From Anodontia alba (lineage: Eukaryota > Mollusca > Bivalvia > Lucinida > Lucinidae): a stretch of DNA of 64,000 bases. Location: the NCBI GenBank assembly GCA_964016985.1, contig OZ024828.1, positions 28,154,581 through 28,218,580 on the forward strand, given 5' to 3'. The position numbers and the translations under genes were made by a program. The notes under the pieces are model-generated. The model ran no database searches, was not told where the DNA came from, and saw only the letters and a program-made list of their open reading frames with translations. The stretch's first letter is position 1; each line of letters opens with the position of its first letter. Of the stretch, positions 12,030 through 22,518 are shown piece after piece.

Positions 12030-13565
12030 TGCTCTAGCAGGCTAGTTAATGTTAGTGTATTATGTATATCTTTCTTGAATTTTACTTGAACTTGTTGTAG
12101 TATAACTATGTTGTATCAGTTATACCCCTGGCACTCTTTTATTCCAAGGGGTATATAGTGTTCATTCTTCCATTCAATCATTCATTTAAGCAATCATTTG
12201 TATGTGTGTGTGTGTGTTGTGTGTTTGTTTGTCTGCCCTTTTATAACATTGACATCTGTGTTTTTTCTTTATTTTTTGTGGGAGAGTTTTAAGCTATTAT
12301 ATAATTAAGGCTACTTGATGGATGTAGTTTTTTTTGCCAATTGCTTCATGTAGTTTCCAAATTTAATTAGGATATACAGCTAAAAGTTTCACCTAAAATG
12401 AAAGGTCAAGGTCATGGGGGAAAGACTGATAATGGTAGTGATGGCACTGGCCAGGGGTATATTTGACCCACTAGTCACATTTTCTAATGTTATATTTGTT
12501 AAGCATTTCTCATGTATTTACAGTTGTTGTAGCTTAAACAATTAATGTTAGTGTATTTATTAATCATTCATATTATTGTCTATGGGCCCCATGGGCATAA
12601 ACAATTATGGGCGCAGACAATCTTAGAGGTTGTCAATGCCCTGGAAGCACTTTATGAAAGGCCCTGGATTAGTCCAGTACTATTTTCCATTGGACTATTC
12701 AACAATTATTATCAAGTATTAGCTTTCAAAAAAAAGTTTGGTCCATTCTAAGCACACAATTTATCTGCTATTGTGTAACTGTTTATTGTTGTTATTAATT
12801 AAGCATCTCTAATGCAAATGCATTTGAACTTGTAATATAACTGTTCTATATATTAAGTTGTAAAAGCCATAGCATAACCATTTTATGTTATTTTATTTAT
12901 TAAGAATGGCTCACTAATTTTCACTGCTGCTGTAGCAGACCAGTTATTGTTAGTGTATTAATTACCCCTTTGTCTTGTGCAGACTAGTTAGAGTTAATGC
13001 ATTAACTACTCGTTTAATTTGTACATGTGTTTGGACTTGTATTATAGCTACTTTATATTAATTATAATTGCCTTAGCATAAGCATTTTATATTATTTTAT
13101 TTATTAAGAATTACTGACAAATTTTCACTATTGTTGTATCAGACTAGTAAATGTTAGTGTATTATAATTTTTTCTTGTACATATATTTGAACTTTTATTA
13201 TAGCTATTTTATATTAATTTATAGTTGCTGTGGCATAACTTTTTAATATTTTTTTTATTTATTTATTAAGAATTCTTCACTAAGTTTTATTGCTGCTGTA
13301 GCAGACTATTTAATGTTAGTGTATTAATTATACCTTTTTCTTGTGTATGTATATGAACTTACAGAATAGCTATTTTTACATTTATTTATAATTGCTATAG
13401 CAAAACTTTTATATACTTTATTTATTAAGAATTCTGAACTAATTTTCACTGCTGTAGCAGGTTTGTTAAAGTTAGTGTGTTAATTACAACTTTTTCTTGT
13501 ACATGTATTTGAACTTTTAGTATAACTGTTTTGTATTGATTTATAATCAGTGTAGCATAACCATT
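12030..13565. repeat. Decayed ~160-bp tandem array
   Basis: The phrase CAGACTAGTTAATGTTAGTGTATTA recurs in diverged form near 12,037, 12,934, 12,979, 13,139, 13,300, 13,457 and 13,862, each with T-rich text, ATTTATAATTGCTGTAGCATAAC and ATTTATTAAGAATT. It resembles the homogenised 67-bp array at 15.6-17.5 kb (GTAGTTGCTGTAACATTT) and may be an older part of it. Confidence 0.55.
12119..12490 (+). mobile_element. Short HINE-like element, TATACCCCTGGC ends
   Basis: The 5' end TATACCCCTGGC (12,121-12,132) is matched by GCCAGGGGTATA (12,450-12,461). A small hairpin TGACCCACTAGTCA follows, then ATTTTCTAATG. There is a (TG)n run near 12,200. The layout equals that of the 2.4-kb element at 38,859-41,277 but with a short interior. 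Confidence 0.65.
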
Positions 13566-13573
13566 TCATTTTA

Positions 13574-13830
13574 CATCAAGAAAACATGCCTATGTAATTT
13601 TGACCCCCTTAAACCCCACTTTTTAAAATAGTAAAACGGGGGTTTACAGGGGTATACATTATTTTTCTTATTTTGCTGAAAAAATATAACCGTAGATTAA
13701 GTTCTAACAAGTACCCACAATCTTATGTTTTGAGCAGAAATGTGAAAAATATAGGATTTTTTTATTTGAAAATTTTCCGTTTTTCATCGCAAAATTTTCA
13801 ATATATTTGAATAGGCATGTTTTCATTAAG
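13574..13830 (-). mobile_element. E-type MITE (CGAAAACAYGCC ends), reversed
   Basis: The ends are AAGAAAACATGCCTATG on the left and AATAGGCATGTTTTCATTAAG on the right, with ACCCCCTTAAACCCCACTTTT and a TAAGTTCTAACAAGTACCC core inside. The inner palindrome is partly lost. Similar copies occur at 14.4, 37.1, 53.9 and 61.1 kb. Confidence 0.65.
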
Positions 13831-14189
13831 AATTGGTCACTTAATTTTTGATTGCTACTGTAGTTGACTAGTTAATGTTAGTGTATTAATTATCTTATTA
13901 CCCTAGTGTATAAACTTATTATTTTTTGTTACTTTTCCAACGAAAAAGTATTGATTTTTTCATATTACTCTGGGTACTCATTAGAACATTTTTCCAGCCA
14001 AAAGTATTAATACCATATTGGACTTAATTACCCCACTGTGCGCTTAAATTTTTCAAAAGCACTGGGGAAACTTGTGGTAAAATATCCACCTAATAAGGGC
14101 ACATTTGAAAGAAAGATCAACAGAGGACTTCATGAGGAGCGTATTTAATAATGCTTATGCAATGTTATTTTCTGTTTTCTTTATATAAT

Positions 14190-14261
14190 CATATGTTGTG
14201 GATACTCATTTGAATTGCCTCGACTTGTCGAGGCAATTCAAATGAGTACCCACAACATATG
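14190..14261. mobile_element. Small palindromic MITE core
   Basis: CATATGTTGTGGATACTCATTTG and its reverse complement flank a CTCGACTTGTCGAG centre, giving a near-perfect ~36-bp stem. It belongs to the group with ACTCATTAGAA cores found at 19.45 and 63.0 kb. Confidence 0.6.
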
Positions 14262-14389
14262 TCTTTTTCATAAAGAAGTAGATAAAAGTACACTGATTGT
14301 AATCTTTTAGATTACTAAATTGACTGTGCGCTTATAGGAGCATGTACGGTAATTGGGTCGAATACGGTATTTTTTCCTTATTTCTCCAT

Positions 14390-14668
14390 GCATTATGAAA
14401 ACAATTCAAATATACTGAAAATTTTACCACCAAAAAACGAAAATTTCAGATAAAAATTCTAATATTTTTTTCATATTTCTGCTCAAAACATAGACTGTGG
14501 GTACTCATTAGAACCACCTCAGTGAGGGGGTTCTAACAAGTACCCACAATCTATATTTTTGAGTAGAAATAAGAAAAATAATGCATACCCCCTGTAAACC
14601 CCAGTTTTATTATATAAAAGTGGGGTTTAAGGGGGTCAGCATTATATAGGTATGTTTTCGTGATGAAA
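14390..14668 (+). mobile_element. E-type MITE, near complete
   Basis: It runs from ATTATGAAAACAATTCAAATA through a palindrome (GGGTACTCATTAGAACCAC around CTCAGTGAG) to ATACCCCCTGTAAACCCC and AGTGGGGTTTAAGGGGGTC, ending at ATAGGTATGTTTTCGTGATG. A shorter relative with the same kind of core (TACTCATTAGAAGTACC) follows directly at 14,669-14,775. Confidence 0.7.
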
Positions 14669-15053
14669 ATATGTGTTGTGAAAATATTGGTACTCATTAG
14701 AAGTACCTCACTGAGGTGATTCTTATGAGTACTCTTAATAAATGTTTTTATGGGTAAATAAGAAAAATATTTAGCCAGAGCTGTGATGAACTTTTTCTTA
14801 TAGTACATTTGATATACCTTTTTCATTTATTTGTACCTACTGTTGTGTTATTGTTTAAAAAAAGGTGTATTATAGTAATTAAACATTTCTTGTACATGTA
14901 GTTGGGTTGTAATATAACTACCATAATCAACCTAATACATGGACATTCAAAAATTGCTTGAGTGTGCACTTACAGGGGTATGTGCAGTCATAATGTTGAA
15001 TATGGTAATCTATATTAGTGTATAATCTTATTTATTTGGAGCTGCTGTATTAA

Positions 15054-15253
15054 CCCTTGTCATCATGCTGAATAAATTAAGATGCCATGCCCGTTTCTAA
15101 TTTTCAGCCAATGAGATTACTTGATCCAGATTTTTGATATAAACTCACATTCTGATTGGCAAACAATGCAGATTTAGATCAGGCAGAAGCCAACTGATCT
15201 GGATCTACACTGTTTGCAAAGGCAGGATATATCCGGGCTCAGCAGGACAAGGG
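15054..15253 (-). mobile_element. A-type TTAA MITE
   Basis: TTAA flanks both ends (15,050-15,053 and 15,254-15,257). The element starts CCCTTGTC and ends GACAAGGG. Inside are a 30-bp-arm palindrome (GATCTGGATCTACACTGTTTGC) and the phrase CAGCCAATGAGATTACTTGAT. TTAA targets and CCC-starting ends are the hallmarks of piggyBac-mobilised elements. It is non-coding. Confidence 0.8.
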
Positions 15254-15315
15254 TTAAGTATAAATTAAACATTCCTTATGTATGTGAAGCTGTGGTAGTA
15301 TAATCATTATTCCCA

Positions 15316-15500
15316 TGCTTTTTTTTAAAAAAAAAAAAAAGCCATGGGGAAATTGCGAATGCCTCCCTCCATCAGCCTGTCACGGTATCTCCTTCTAAAC
15401 CACTGGGCGGAATTTAACCAAACTTGCTATATGACTTCCCCATGTGGTAAGGATGAGGTACAGCAACATTATTTTTCTCTTTTCTCTGCTTATTGGTGGA
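15316..15500 (+). mobile_element. Fragment of a tandem-cored element
   Basis: A hairpin head (CCCATGCTTTTT paired with AAAAAGCCATGGG) is followed by CTCCTTCTAAACCACTGGGCGG, close to the phrase after the head at 852. Only about one unit remains. Confidence 0.45.
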
Positions 15501-15589
15501 AGCTTGGGGATTTGCAATGAACTGATCGCATGATCTAATTTTATTTATATTACTGCATAAATTAATAATTTAAAATTTAACTATTTTTT

Positions 15590-17480
15590 ATTTTAGTGTA
15601 AATATTTTATTATTACCTCTCTTTCATTTGTAGTTGCTGTAACATTTAATTGTTATGGCTTGGTGTATTTATTAATTATAACTTCTCTTTTATTTGTAGT
15701 TGCTGTAACATTTAATTGTTTTGTCCTAGTGTTTTTTTTTTATTAATCATTACTTCTCTTTTATTTGTAGTTGCTGTAACATTTAATATTTTGTCTTATT
15801 GACTTTATCAATAATTACTTCTCTTTTATTTGTAGTTGCTGTAACATTTAATATTTTGTCTTATTGACTTTATCAATAATTACTTCTCTTTTATTTGTAG
15901 TTGCTGTAACATTTAATATTTTGCCTTTGTGACTTTATCAATAATTATTTTTTTTTTATTTGTAGTTGCTGTAACATTTGATTGTTATGGCTTGGTGTAT
16001 TTATTAATTATTACTTCTCTTTTATTTGTAGTTGCTGTAACATTTAATTGTTTTGTCCTAGTTTTTTTTTTTTTTATTAATCATTACTTCTCTTTTATTT
16101 GTAGTTGCTGTAACATTTAATATTTTGTCTTATTGACTTTATCAATAATTACTTCTCTTTTATTTGTAGTTGCTGTAACATTTAATATTTCGTCTTATTG
16201 ACTTTATCAATAATTACTTCTCTTTTATTTGTAGTTGCTGTAACATTTAATATTTTGCCTTTGTGACTTTATCAATAATTATTTTTCTTTTATTTGTAGT
16301 TGCTGTAACATTTGATTGTTATGGCTTGGTGTATTTATTAATTATTACTTCTCTTTTATTTGTAGTTGCTGTAACATTTAATTGTTTTGTCCTAGTTTTT
16401 TTTTTTTTTATTAATCATTACTTCTCTTTTATTTGTAGTTGCTGTAACATTTAATATTTTGTCTTATTGACTTTATCAATAATTACTTCTCTTTTATTTG
16501 TAGTTGCTGTAACATTTAATATTTTGTCTTAGTGACCTTATCAATGATTACTTCTCTTTTATTTGTAGTTGCTGTAACATTTAATATTTCGTCTTATTGA
16601 CTTTATCAGTAATTACTTCTCTTTTATTTGTAGTTGCTGTAACATTTAATATTTTGCCTTTGTGACTTTATCAATAATTATTTTTCTTTTATTTGTAGTT
16701 GCTGTAACATTTAATATGTTGTCTTAGTGACTTTATCATCAATAATTACTTTTCTTGTATTTTTAGTTGCTGTAACATTTAATATTTTGCCTTAGTGACT
16801 ATCAATAATTACTTCTCTTTTATTTGTAGTTGGTGTAACATATAACTGTTTTGTCTTAGTGTCTTCATGAATAATTATTCTTTTATTTGTAGTTGCTGTA
16901 ACATTTTATTGTTTAGTCTTAGTGTATTTATTAATTATTATATGTAGATGCTGTATCATTTAACTGTTTTGTTTTTGTGGATTTATTGATAATTATTTCT
17001 CTTTTATTCGTAGTTGCTGAAGCATTTAACTGTTTTGTCCTAGTGCCTTTATTAATAATTACTTCTCTTTTATTTGTAGTTTGCTGTAACATAACAGTTT
17101 TATATTTGTGGATTTGTAAATCATTTCTTCTCTCTTGTAGTTGCAGCAGCATGGTGGTTTTATCATAGCGTCTTTGTTAATAGTTATTTCTTTTATTTGT
17201 AGTCGCTCTAGCATGACTGTTTTGTCTAAGTATATTTATAAATCTGTTCACATTATCTGTAGATGCAACAGTGGTATAGTGGTTTTATCCTAGTGTCTTT
17301 GTTAATAATAATTTCTCTTTCATTTGTAGTTTGCTGTACCATAGCTGTTTTATATTAGTGTATTTGTAAATCAATTTTCCTCTCTAATAGCTGCTGTAGC
17401 ATAGTGTTTTATCTTAAGAGGTGACCATTTTATGTTGGTGTATTTATTAATAATTTTTCAGTTATTCATAGTTGCTGTGG
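15590..17480. repeat. ~67-bp minisatellite, about 27 units, with a 334-bp higher-order repeat
   Basis: The unit is roughly TTATCAATAATTACTTCTC, TTTTATTTGTAGTTGCTGTAA and CATTTAATATTTTGTCTTAT. Spacing is 65-70 bp from 15,626 on. The block 15,929-16,262 is repeated almost exactly at 16,263-16,596, i.e. five monomers amplified as a set. Units decay toward both edges. Reading frames in the array simply translate the repeat. Confidence 0.9.
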
Positions 17481-17565
17481 CATAGCTGTTTCATGTTATT
17501 TCTTTGTCCCAAAGCATAGCTGTTTAGCTTTTTTTAGTGTAGCTGAACTTCTGTTTCATACACCT

Positions 17566-17782
17566 TAATCTTGGTCCTGCTAACACCATATTTGTCCTGC
17601 CTTTTCAAACTGTGTAGATCCAGATCATTTGGCTGCTGAGAAGCAAACTGATCTGAATCGGCACTGTTTGTCATTTAGTATGTGAATTTGTATCTACAGC
17701 CTTGATGAAGCAAACTGATTGGCTGACTGTTAGACGTGGGAATGGCATCTTCATTTTTTTTTATTCAGCATGACCAGGGTAA
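17566..17782 (+). mobile_element. A-type MITE, degraded ends
   Basis: It contains GTGTAGATCCAGATCATTTGG, the inverted arm, CATTTAGTATGTGAATTTGTA and ATTCAGCATGACCAGGG. The left end is poorly kept (GGTCCTGCTAACACC). Orientation is opposite to the copy at 15,054. Confidence 0.65.
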
Positions 17783-17948
17783 TTAATGTTTCATTTTCTC
17801 TTGCTGTCAAATTTGTAGGTACATGTTGACAATTGATGATAACAAATTTTTAGGTATATGTCGACAATTCATGATGGTTGAAGCTGTACCTGACTCGCTA
17901 AAGTTTTCTATTTGATATGACTTAAATACATTTCATTTTTACAGTTAA

Positions 17949-18182
17949 GGGGATTTGACACACTTGATAGATTTTCCACTATGTTTACAAGGGAGACAAC
18001 TTTTATGACCCCGTTTGCTTTCCTGCTCTCAAATACCCTTTTGAAAGGGGTCTACTCTAAAAAGAAAGAATTTGCTTCCAAGGGGAGGGAAGCAACTTCT
18101 TTCCTTTTATAGTAGACCCCTTTTCAGAAGGGAGGCTATCAATTTGACAGAGTTGGCTCCCTTGAAAGTGTATACATTCTCC
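17949..18182. mobile_element. TTAA-flanked palindromic MITE (GGTCTACTCTAAAA family)
   Basis: TTAA lies at 17,945-17,948 and 18,183-18,186. The ends are GGGGATTTGACA and ACATTCTCC. The centre is a palindrome with AAAGGGGTCTACTCTAAAA opposed by TTATAGTAGACCCCTTT. A second copy begins at a TTAA at 62,051. Confidence 0.7.
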
Positions 18183-18351
18183 TTAATTATGTTTGCCATT
18201 CTTTATCAGCCAGTCATCTGTTAACGCTACTGATGATGTGATGGTTTTGATGATGATAGAAGATTGTAATTGGGACAGTGCTCATGATGTAGTCAGGGAT
18301 GGTAGTATGATATTAACTCTAATTATTCACACCATTTCCATACTGGTAAAG

Positions 18352-18525
18352 CATCTTGGTGGCTGAGTGGTGAGCACTCCCAACTTCAAATCATGAGGTC
18401 CTCTGTCCAAATCTCACTGGAGTTGGGATTCAGCTTGAGTCATTGCAGATAACCTTTCATTATCACCCGTCATCTCGATATGACAAATAATGTTGAAAGG
18501 GATGTAAAACTCAAGTCATCATTAT
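18352..18525 (+). mobile_element. tRNA-derived SINE copy (third head type)
   Basis: The head TGGTGGCTGAGTGGTGAGCACT resembles a tRNA A box and GTCCAAATCTC a degraded B box. The tail reads CATCTCGATATGACAAATAATGTTGAAAGGGATGTAAAACTCAA, the conserved 3' end form of molluscan SINEs. No target duplication is clear. Confidence 0.6.
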
Positions 18526-18539
18526 CATACTCCTCTTAA

Positions 18540-18740
18540 CCTTTGCCATGCTGAATAAATTAAGATGCCATACCCACTTCCAATTGTCAGCCAATCAGAT
18601 TTCTTGATCCAGATTATTGTTGTAAATTCATACTGAATGGCAAACAGTGCAGATCCAGATCAGTTGGCTTCAGAAGCCAACTGATCTGGATCAACACTGT
18701 TTGCAAAGGTAGGGTATATCTGGGTTCAGCAGGACATGGG
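18540..18740 (-). mobile_element. A-type TTAA MITE
   Basis: It is flanked by TTAA at 18,536-18,539 and 18,741-18,744. The palindrome GATCCAGATCAGTTGGCTTC is opposed by AAGCCAACTGATCTGGATC. The reversed end reads GCATGCTGAATAAATTAAG-like. Well preserved and non-coding. Confidence 0.8.
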
Positions 18741-18968
18741 TTAAAAAATACAGGTGTATTTTACTGGCTGAAGATATGTCTTAAATAAATTTGGAAGTAC
18801 CCAGGAAAGGCCACGTACACTAATGGAACAGCCCTACCAAAGCACTGAATGAGGACTGAATGACATGAATTGACAACACAAAACCACTTCATCGAAAACA
18901 GAACAAATAGGAACTGTGACAGAAACAGTGTCTTGGAATAGTTAACAGTAAAATTGTTGAAAGGCTTA

Positions 18969-19235
18969 ACCCATTGAATACTGAATAGACTCTCCCACAC
19001 TATTATTGGAAGAGTCCATTGTCAATTTTAGGTACACCAGACTATCAGATTTACATGTTCCTAGAGAAAAATGGCTAAACCGTTTGCAAACAGCGGAGAC
19101 CCTGATCAGATATTTTCATAGAAAATAACATAACATAAAGCCTTAAAAAAGATCCTTACGCAAACAGTGATGGCTCAGATCGGCCCATGTATCAGAATGG
19201 CCTGATTAGGGCCATTCTAATACAGAACTCTCTAT
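18969..19235 (+). mobile_element. Probable C-type TTAA MITE, degraded
   Basis: A TTAA at 18,965-18,968 is followed by CCCATTGAATACTGAATAGACTC, then CAAACAGCGGAGACCCTGATCAG, related to the better copy at 20,327. The right end is uncertain. Confidence 0.4.
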
Positions 19236-19300
19236 CCAACTTCATCTTGTATGTATTCTTTTTATTTCATTTTTTGTATTACTCGGTACGTATTTTGCAG

Positions 19301-19411
19301 AGATAAAACAAGGATGTTGTTTACCAGGCTGACTATTGTATGGCACAGATGTTGAAGATTGCTCCTGTCCTGTATACACTATGATGATATAAATGGTCTT
19401 AAAGAACAATG
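19301..19411 (+). pseudogene. E2 block: exon-like relic, copy 1
   Basis: It follows TATTTTGCAG (acceptor-like) and ends AACAATG before GTATGTACC (donor-like). In phase 0 it reads R-stop-NKDVVYQADYCMAQMLKIAP, then frameshifts into stops. Four other copies of the block (33.4, 50.7, 53.25 and 62.7 kb) keep the same borders. The parent protein is not recognised. Confidence 0.5.
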
Positions 19412-19451
19412 GTATGTACCACAGAAAACTCAAGATAAGAGGCAGTATCCA

Positions 19452-19568
19452 TATTATATTTTCTTATTTCTCCACGAAAACAAATGTGCTACTCATTAGA
19501 AAAACTCAGCAATGTGCTTCTAATGAGTAGCTGTAGTATGTTTTCATGGAGAAATAAGAAAAAATGTC
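19452..19568. mobile_element. Palindromic MITE with TTTTCTTATTTCTC ends
   Basis: TTTTCTTATTTCTCCACGAAAAC at the left is opposed by GTTTTCATGGAGAAATAAGAAAA at the right. The centre has CTACTCATTAGAA and TTCTAATGAGTAG. Relatives are at 14.2, 14.7, 21.6 and 63.0 kb. Confidence 0.7.
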
Positions 19569-19689
19569 AGTACATTGTACTTTTCTTTTGAAAAGTGTTT
19601 TTTCTATCTGGGGAGCTTTGACATTTCATGCAAATTATCTCCTGAGACTCATGTATCATGCAAAGTAAACCATATCTACCTTAGTATTC

Positions 19690-19815
19690 GGATAGACCGG
19701 CCTGAGCAAACAGTGTAGACCCAGCTTAAATGCTACATTGTGATCAAAGTCTGCACCATTTTTTCCTCATCCAGCAATTTTTTGACAACAATAACTGGTA
19801 TAAAATGTTCAAATT
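19690..19815 (+). mobile_element. B-type MITE relic
   Basis: GGATAGACCGGCCTGAGCAAAC, AGTGTAGACCCAG and a degraded return arm are followed by CATCCAGCAATTTTTTGACA and AAAATGTTCAAATTTTAAC. The ends are eroded. Confidence 0.5.
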
Positions 19816-19819
19816 TTAA

Positions 19820-19998
19820 CCCTTGTCCTGATGAACCAGGATATACTCTGCCTTTGCAAACAGTGTAGAGCCAACTGATCTGGATCTGCACTGTTTGCCA
19901 TTCAGTGAGGATTTGTATCAACAAACTAGATCAAGTAATCTAATTGGCTGAAAATTAGAAGTAGGTGGGGAATCTTAATTTATTCAGCATGACAAGGG
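19820..19998 (+). mobile_element. A-type TTAA MITE, one palindrome arm missing
   Basis: TTAA at 19,816-19,819 and 19,999-20,002 flanks CCCTTGTC...GACAAGGG. The left palindrome arm (GATCCAGATCAGTTGGCTTC) has been lost, leaving GTGTAGAGCCAACTGATCTGG. Loss of one arm destroys the hairpin. Confidence 0.8.
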
Positions 19999-20082
19999 TT
20001 AAGAAAAATGTTGAGCAGTTTAGGTGAACACATGGTAAATATGGTATTCCCAGGATTCAGCTCTTATCAGAAGTATCCACAT

Positions 20083-20215
20083 GGCCAAGTGGTTAGCGCT
20101 CCTTCTACTATGATTCCCAAGGCCCCGGGTTTGAATTTCTACTTGAGTCTGAATCCACCTTACGAGTGAACAGCATTTCATTGCACAGGGTCTTTCATTA
20201 TAACACTGTGAAAAT
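20083..20215 (+). mobile_element. tRNA-headed SINE fragment
   Basis: ATGGCCAAGTGGTTAGCGCTCC resembles an A box and CCCCGGGTTTGAATTTC a B box. The text CAGCATTTCATTGCACAGGGTCTTTCAT also appears near 53,780, so this is a repeat family rather than a tRNA gene. Confidence 0.5.
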
Positions 20216-20650
20216 CCCTAATAATGTAGACCTATATGTATATTTGTTTTCACTAGTATGGAGGAATATGGGAGTACACATTAGATAGACTTGACCATTA
20301 AAGTGCTAAGCAGACAACATTCTTAACCCATTTATGCCTAGCATCCCATAAAAGGGACATTGGCAAACAGTGTAGAACCAGATCAGATGCTGCAGGGTCT
20401 ACACTGTTTGCAATAACATTAGAAAGTTTCAATAATAAAAGCAACTATGACGATTTCTATATAACACACCTTTGACTATACAATGGACCGTTCCAAAGTT
20501 CATGATGGGAGAGTTTATTGAAAATATTCAGGTGGGTTAAATTGGTTTTTGTAGCAACTGCTTTAGCAAGCAGGAGCTACATAGGGATCACTATCAGACA
20601 TGGTTGTTGGCATTGGTGTTGGAATCATTGTTGTCAGTGTCAACCATTAC
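20212..20650. repeat. Segmental duplication, copy 1
   Basis: GAAAATCCCTAATAATGTAGACC through GACAACATTC, and ATTGGTTTTTGTAGCAACTGC through GTTGTCAGTGTCAAC, match 22,388-23,111 plus 31,685-31,745. The copies are interrupted by different MITEs at the same TTAA. Confidence 0.8.
20327..20536 (+). mobile_element. C-type TTAA MITE
   Basis: TTAA flanks at 20,323-20,326 and 20,537-20,540. It starts CCCATTTATGCCTAGCATCCC, has the arms GTGTAGAACCAGATCAG and GGGTCTACACTGTTTGC, and ends TATTCAGGTGGG. It differs from the A family in everything but the short core. Confidence 0.75.
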
Positions 20651-21360
20651 GAAAACACGCCTATTCAAATTATTCATTATAACCCCATCACATCTCAGTA
20701 TGACAAATACTGTTTAAGGAGACCTTCACAATTGGTCAGGTGATAAGATTCTGCTAAATGTCATCATGGGGTTAATCCCCAATCAAGTCAGAGTACAAAA
20801 TATGTGCCCATTACATTAACCCTACTGTGCTTTCGACATCTTTCAGAAAGTCGATTTTGCTTGGCGCTTTACACAGAAGTAAATTTGCAAACTTTTGTCA
20901 TTATTTAATGCAAAACCATTTGTTGTAACTACTTATGCACAAAGACTTTTATTCTAGTCAGTGTTTTTTAAAAAATCAAATATTTTCACTTTTTCCCATA
21001 GTAAAAATGAATGCTTATTATGCAGAAAGCTGTAGGACAGGTAACTTGGAGACAGATTTTCAACAAGTTCCGCTTGTTCAATTTTTCTGAAATTTTCACA
21101 ATATTGTTGTGAAACATAATAAATATAGCAAAGAAAATTAAAAAAATATTTTCTTAAATGAAAATTCCAAAAAATCACTTAACTATAGAAATTGCATAGG
21201 TCAGACTGATTTATAAATTTATTTTCGGGGTAAATATTTGAGAACAAAACACAGAAACAGAAAAGACAAATGGTTTCTGATAAGATATGATCAATCATAT
21301 TTTCATTTAAAATAAAAGGCCAAGCAAAAAAACGTCTTTCAGAGTGATGTCAAAAGGACA

Positions 21361-21541
21361 ATAGTCCTGCTAAACCCAGATATGCCCTGCCTTTGCATAC
21401 AGTGTAGAAGAAGCTAATTGATCTGGATCTGCACTATTTGTCATCAAGTATGTGGATTTGTATCAACAATCTGGATCAAATAATCTGATTGGCCAAAAAT
21501 TAAGTGGGCATGGTATCTTAATTTATTCAGCAGGTCAAAGG
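21361..21541 (+). mobile_element. A-type TTAA MITE, degraded
   Basis: It reads AGTCCTGCTAAACCCAGATATG through ATCTGATTGGCCAAAAATTAA to TTATTCAGCAGGTCAAAGG, then TTAA. The left TTAA is lost. From 20,651 to 21,360 I see only an E-type MITE stub (CATTACGAAAACACGCC at 20,646) and AT-rich sequence. Confidence 0.65.
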
Positions 21542-21599
21542 TTAACATATCTATGTAAAATGTACACGTCTTGGTTATAGATCTAGAGAACCCAATTTT

Positions 21600-21712
21600 T
21601 AGCCAAAAATACTAATATTTTTTTCTGTTTCTGAAAAAACAAACCAGTTTTGGATACTCATTAGAAGTGCTTTGCAGAAGCGTCTCTAATGAATACCCTC
21701 AACATAAGTTTT
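21600..21712. mobile_element. Small palindromic MITE relic
   Basis: The core GATACTCATTAGAAGTGC is opposed by GCGTCTCTAATGAATACC. The flanks read AATATTTTTTTCTGTTTCTG. It is related to the 19,452 copy. Confidence 0.5.
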
Positions 21713-21947
21713 AACTGCACAATACATTAACCTATAGATAATGACCTTCTGGATTAAGACTACAACTGAAAGCTTGTTTTTTTCTGTGGAAGGTGTGAAA
21801 ACAGAATAGAATAGCACATTATTTATAGGTTAAGTATTGATAGTTAAAATATGTTTTACTTTTAAAAACTTCATTTTTGGGTGAAATAAGCATATATTAA
21901 TTTTGATAACCCTCTTATCTAGAGCTAAATGTAAGCCTTGGCATTTG

Positions 21948-22254
21948 CCGACCCTGGTAGCTCAGACTGATGCACGTCAGACTGGAGATCAGGAGGCCCC
22001 GGGTTTGATTTCTGCTGGGTCCGGCAACATTCTTTCGTAGAGGTTGATCATGAAATATTTTCTACTGTCATTCTCTCCCTTCCACTGATTTAAGAAGGAC
22101 AGTTGTCAGTTTCTGGAGAAAGAATGTGCAAAAGTACTGGTTGACCTCTTAGAGGACTAAGCCTACAGAGAAAGCATGTGTTTAGGTAAACTGACTGCTC
22201 TCTTCATGACCCCAATGGGTTGACTGGGCCGTAAAACCTCAACACAAACAAACA
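21948..22254 (+). mobile_element. SINE1 copy, full length, diverged
   Basis: The tRNA-like head CTGGTAGCTCAGACTGATGC and GGTTTGATTTC (A and B box positions) is followed by the family body (TTCTTTCGTAGAGGTTGATCATG, CAGTTGTCAGTTTCTGG) and tail TTGACTGGGCCGTAAAACCTCAACAC. More diverged than most copies here. Confidence 0.85.
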
Positions 22255-22518
22255 AATGAAGTCTGGGTATTTTCATTATATAATGTGGGAAATGAGGAAG
22301 ATGTTGGTTACAAAGTGCATTAAGACAGATTTATGCAGTAAAGAAAGCAAAACTAAGTGTAAAAAGCTGAATGAAAAGCTGTAAAGTTCTGAAAATCCCT
22401 AATAATGTAGACCTATATGTATATCTGTTTTCACTATTATGGACGAATATGGGAGTACACATTAGATAGACTTGACTATTAAAGTGCTAAGCAGATTTCT
22501 AGCAGACAACATTCTTAA

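Noticed and set aside
15929..16454. Two near-identical 63-residue hydrophobic frames as duplicated membrane peptides
   Set aside because: They are translations of the 67-bp minisatellite; the 334-bp offset is the higher-order repeat.
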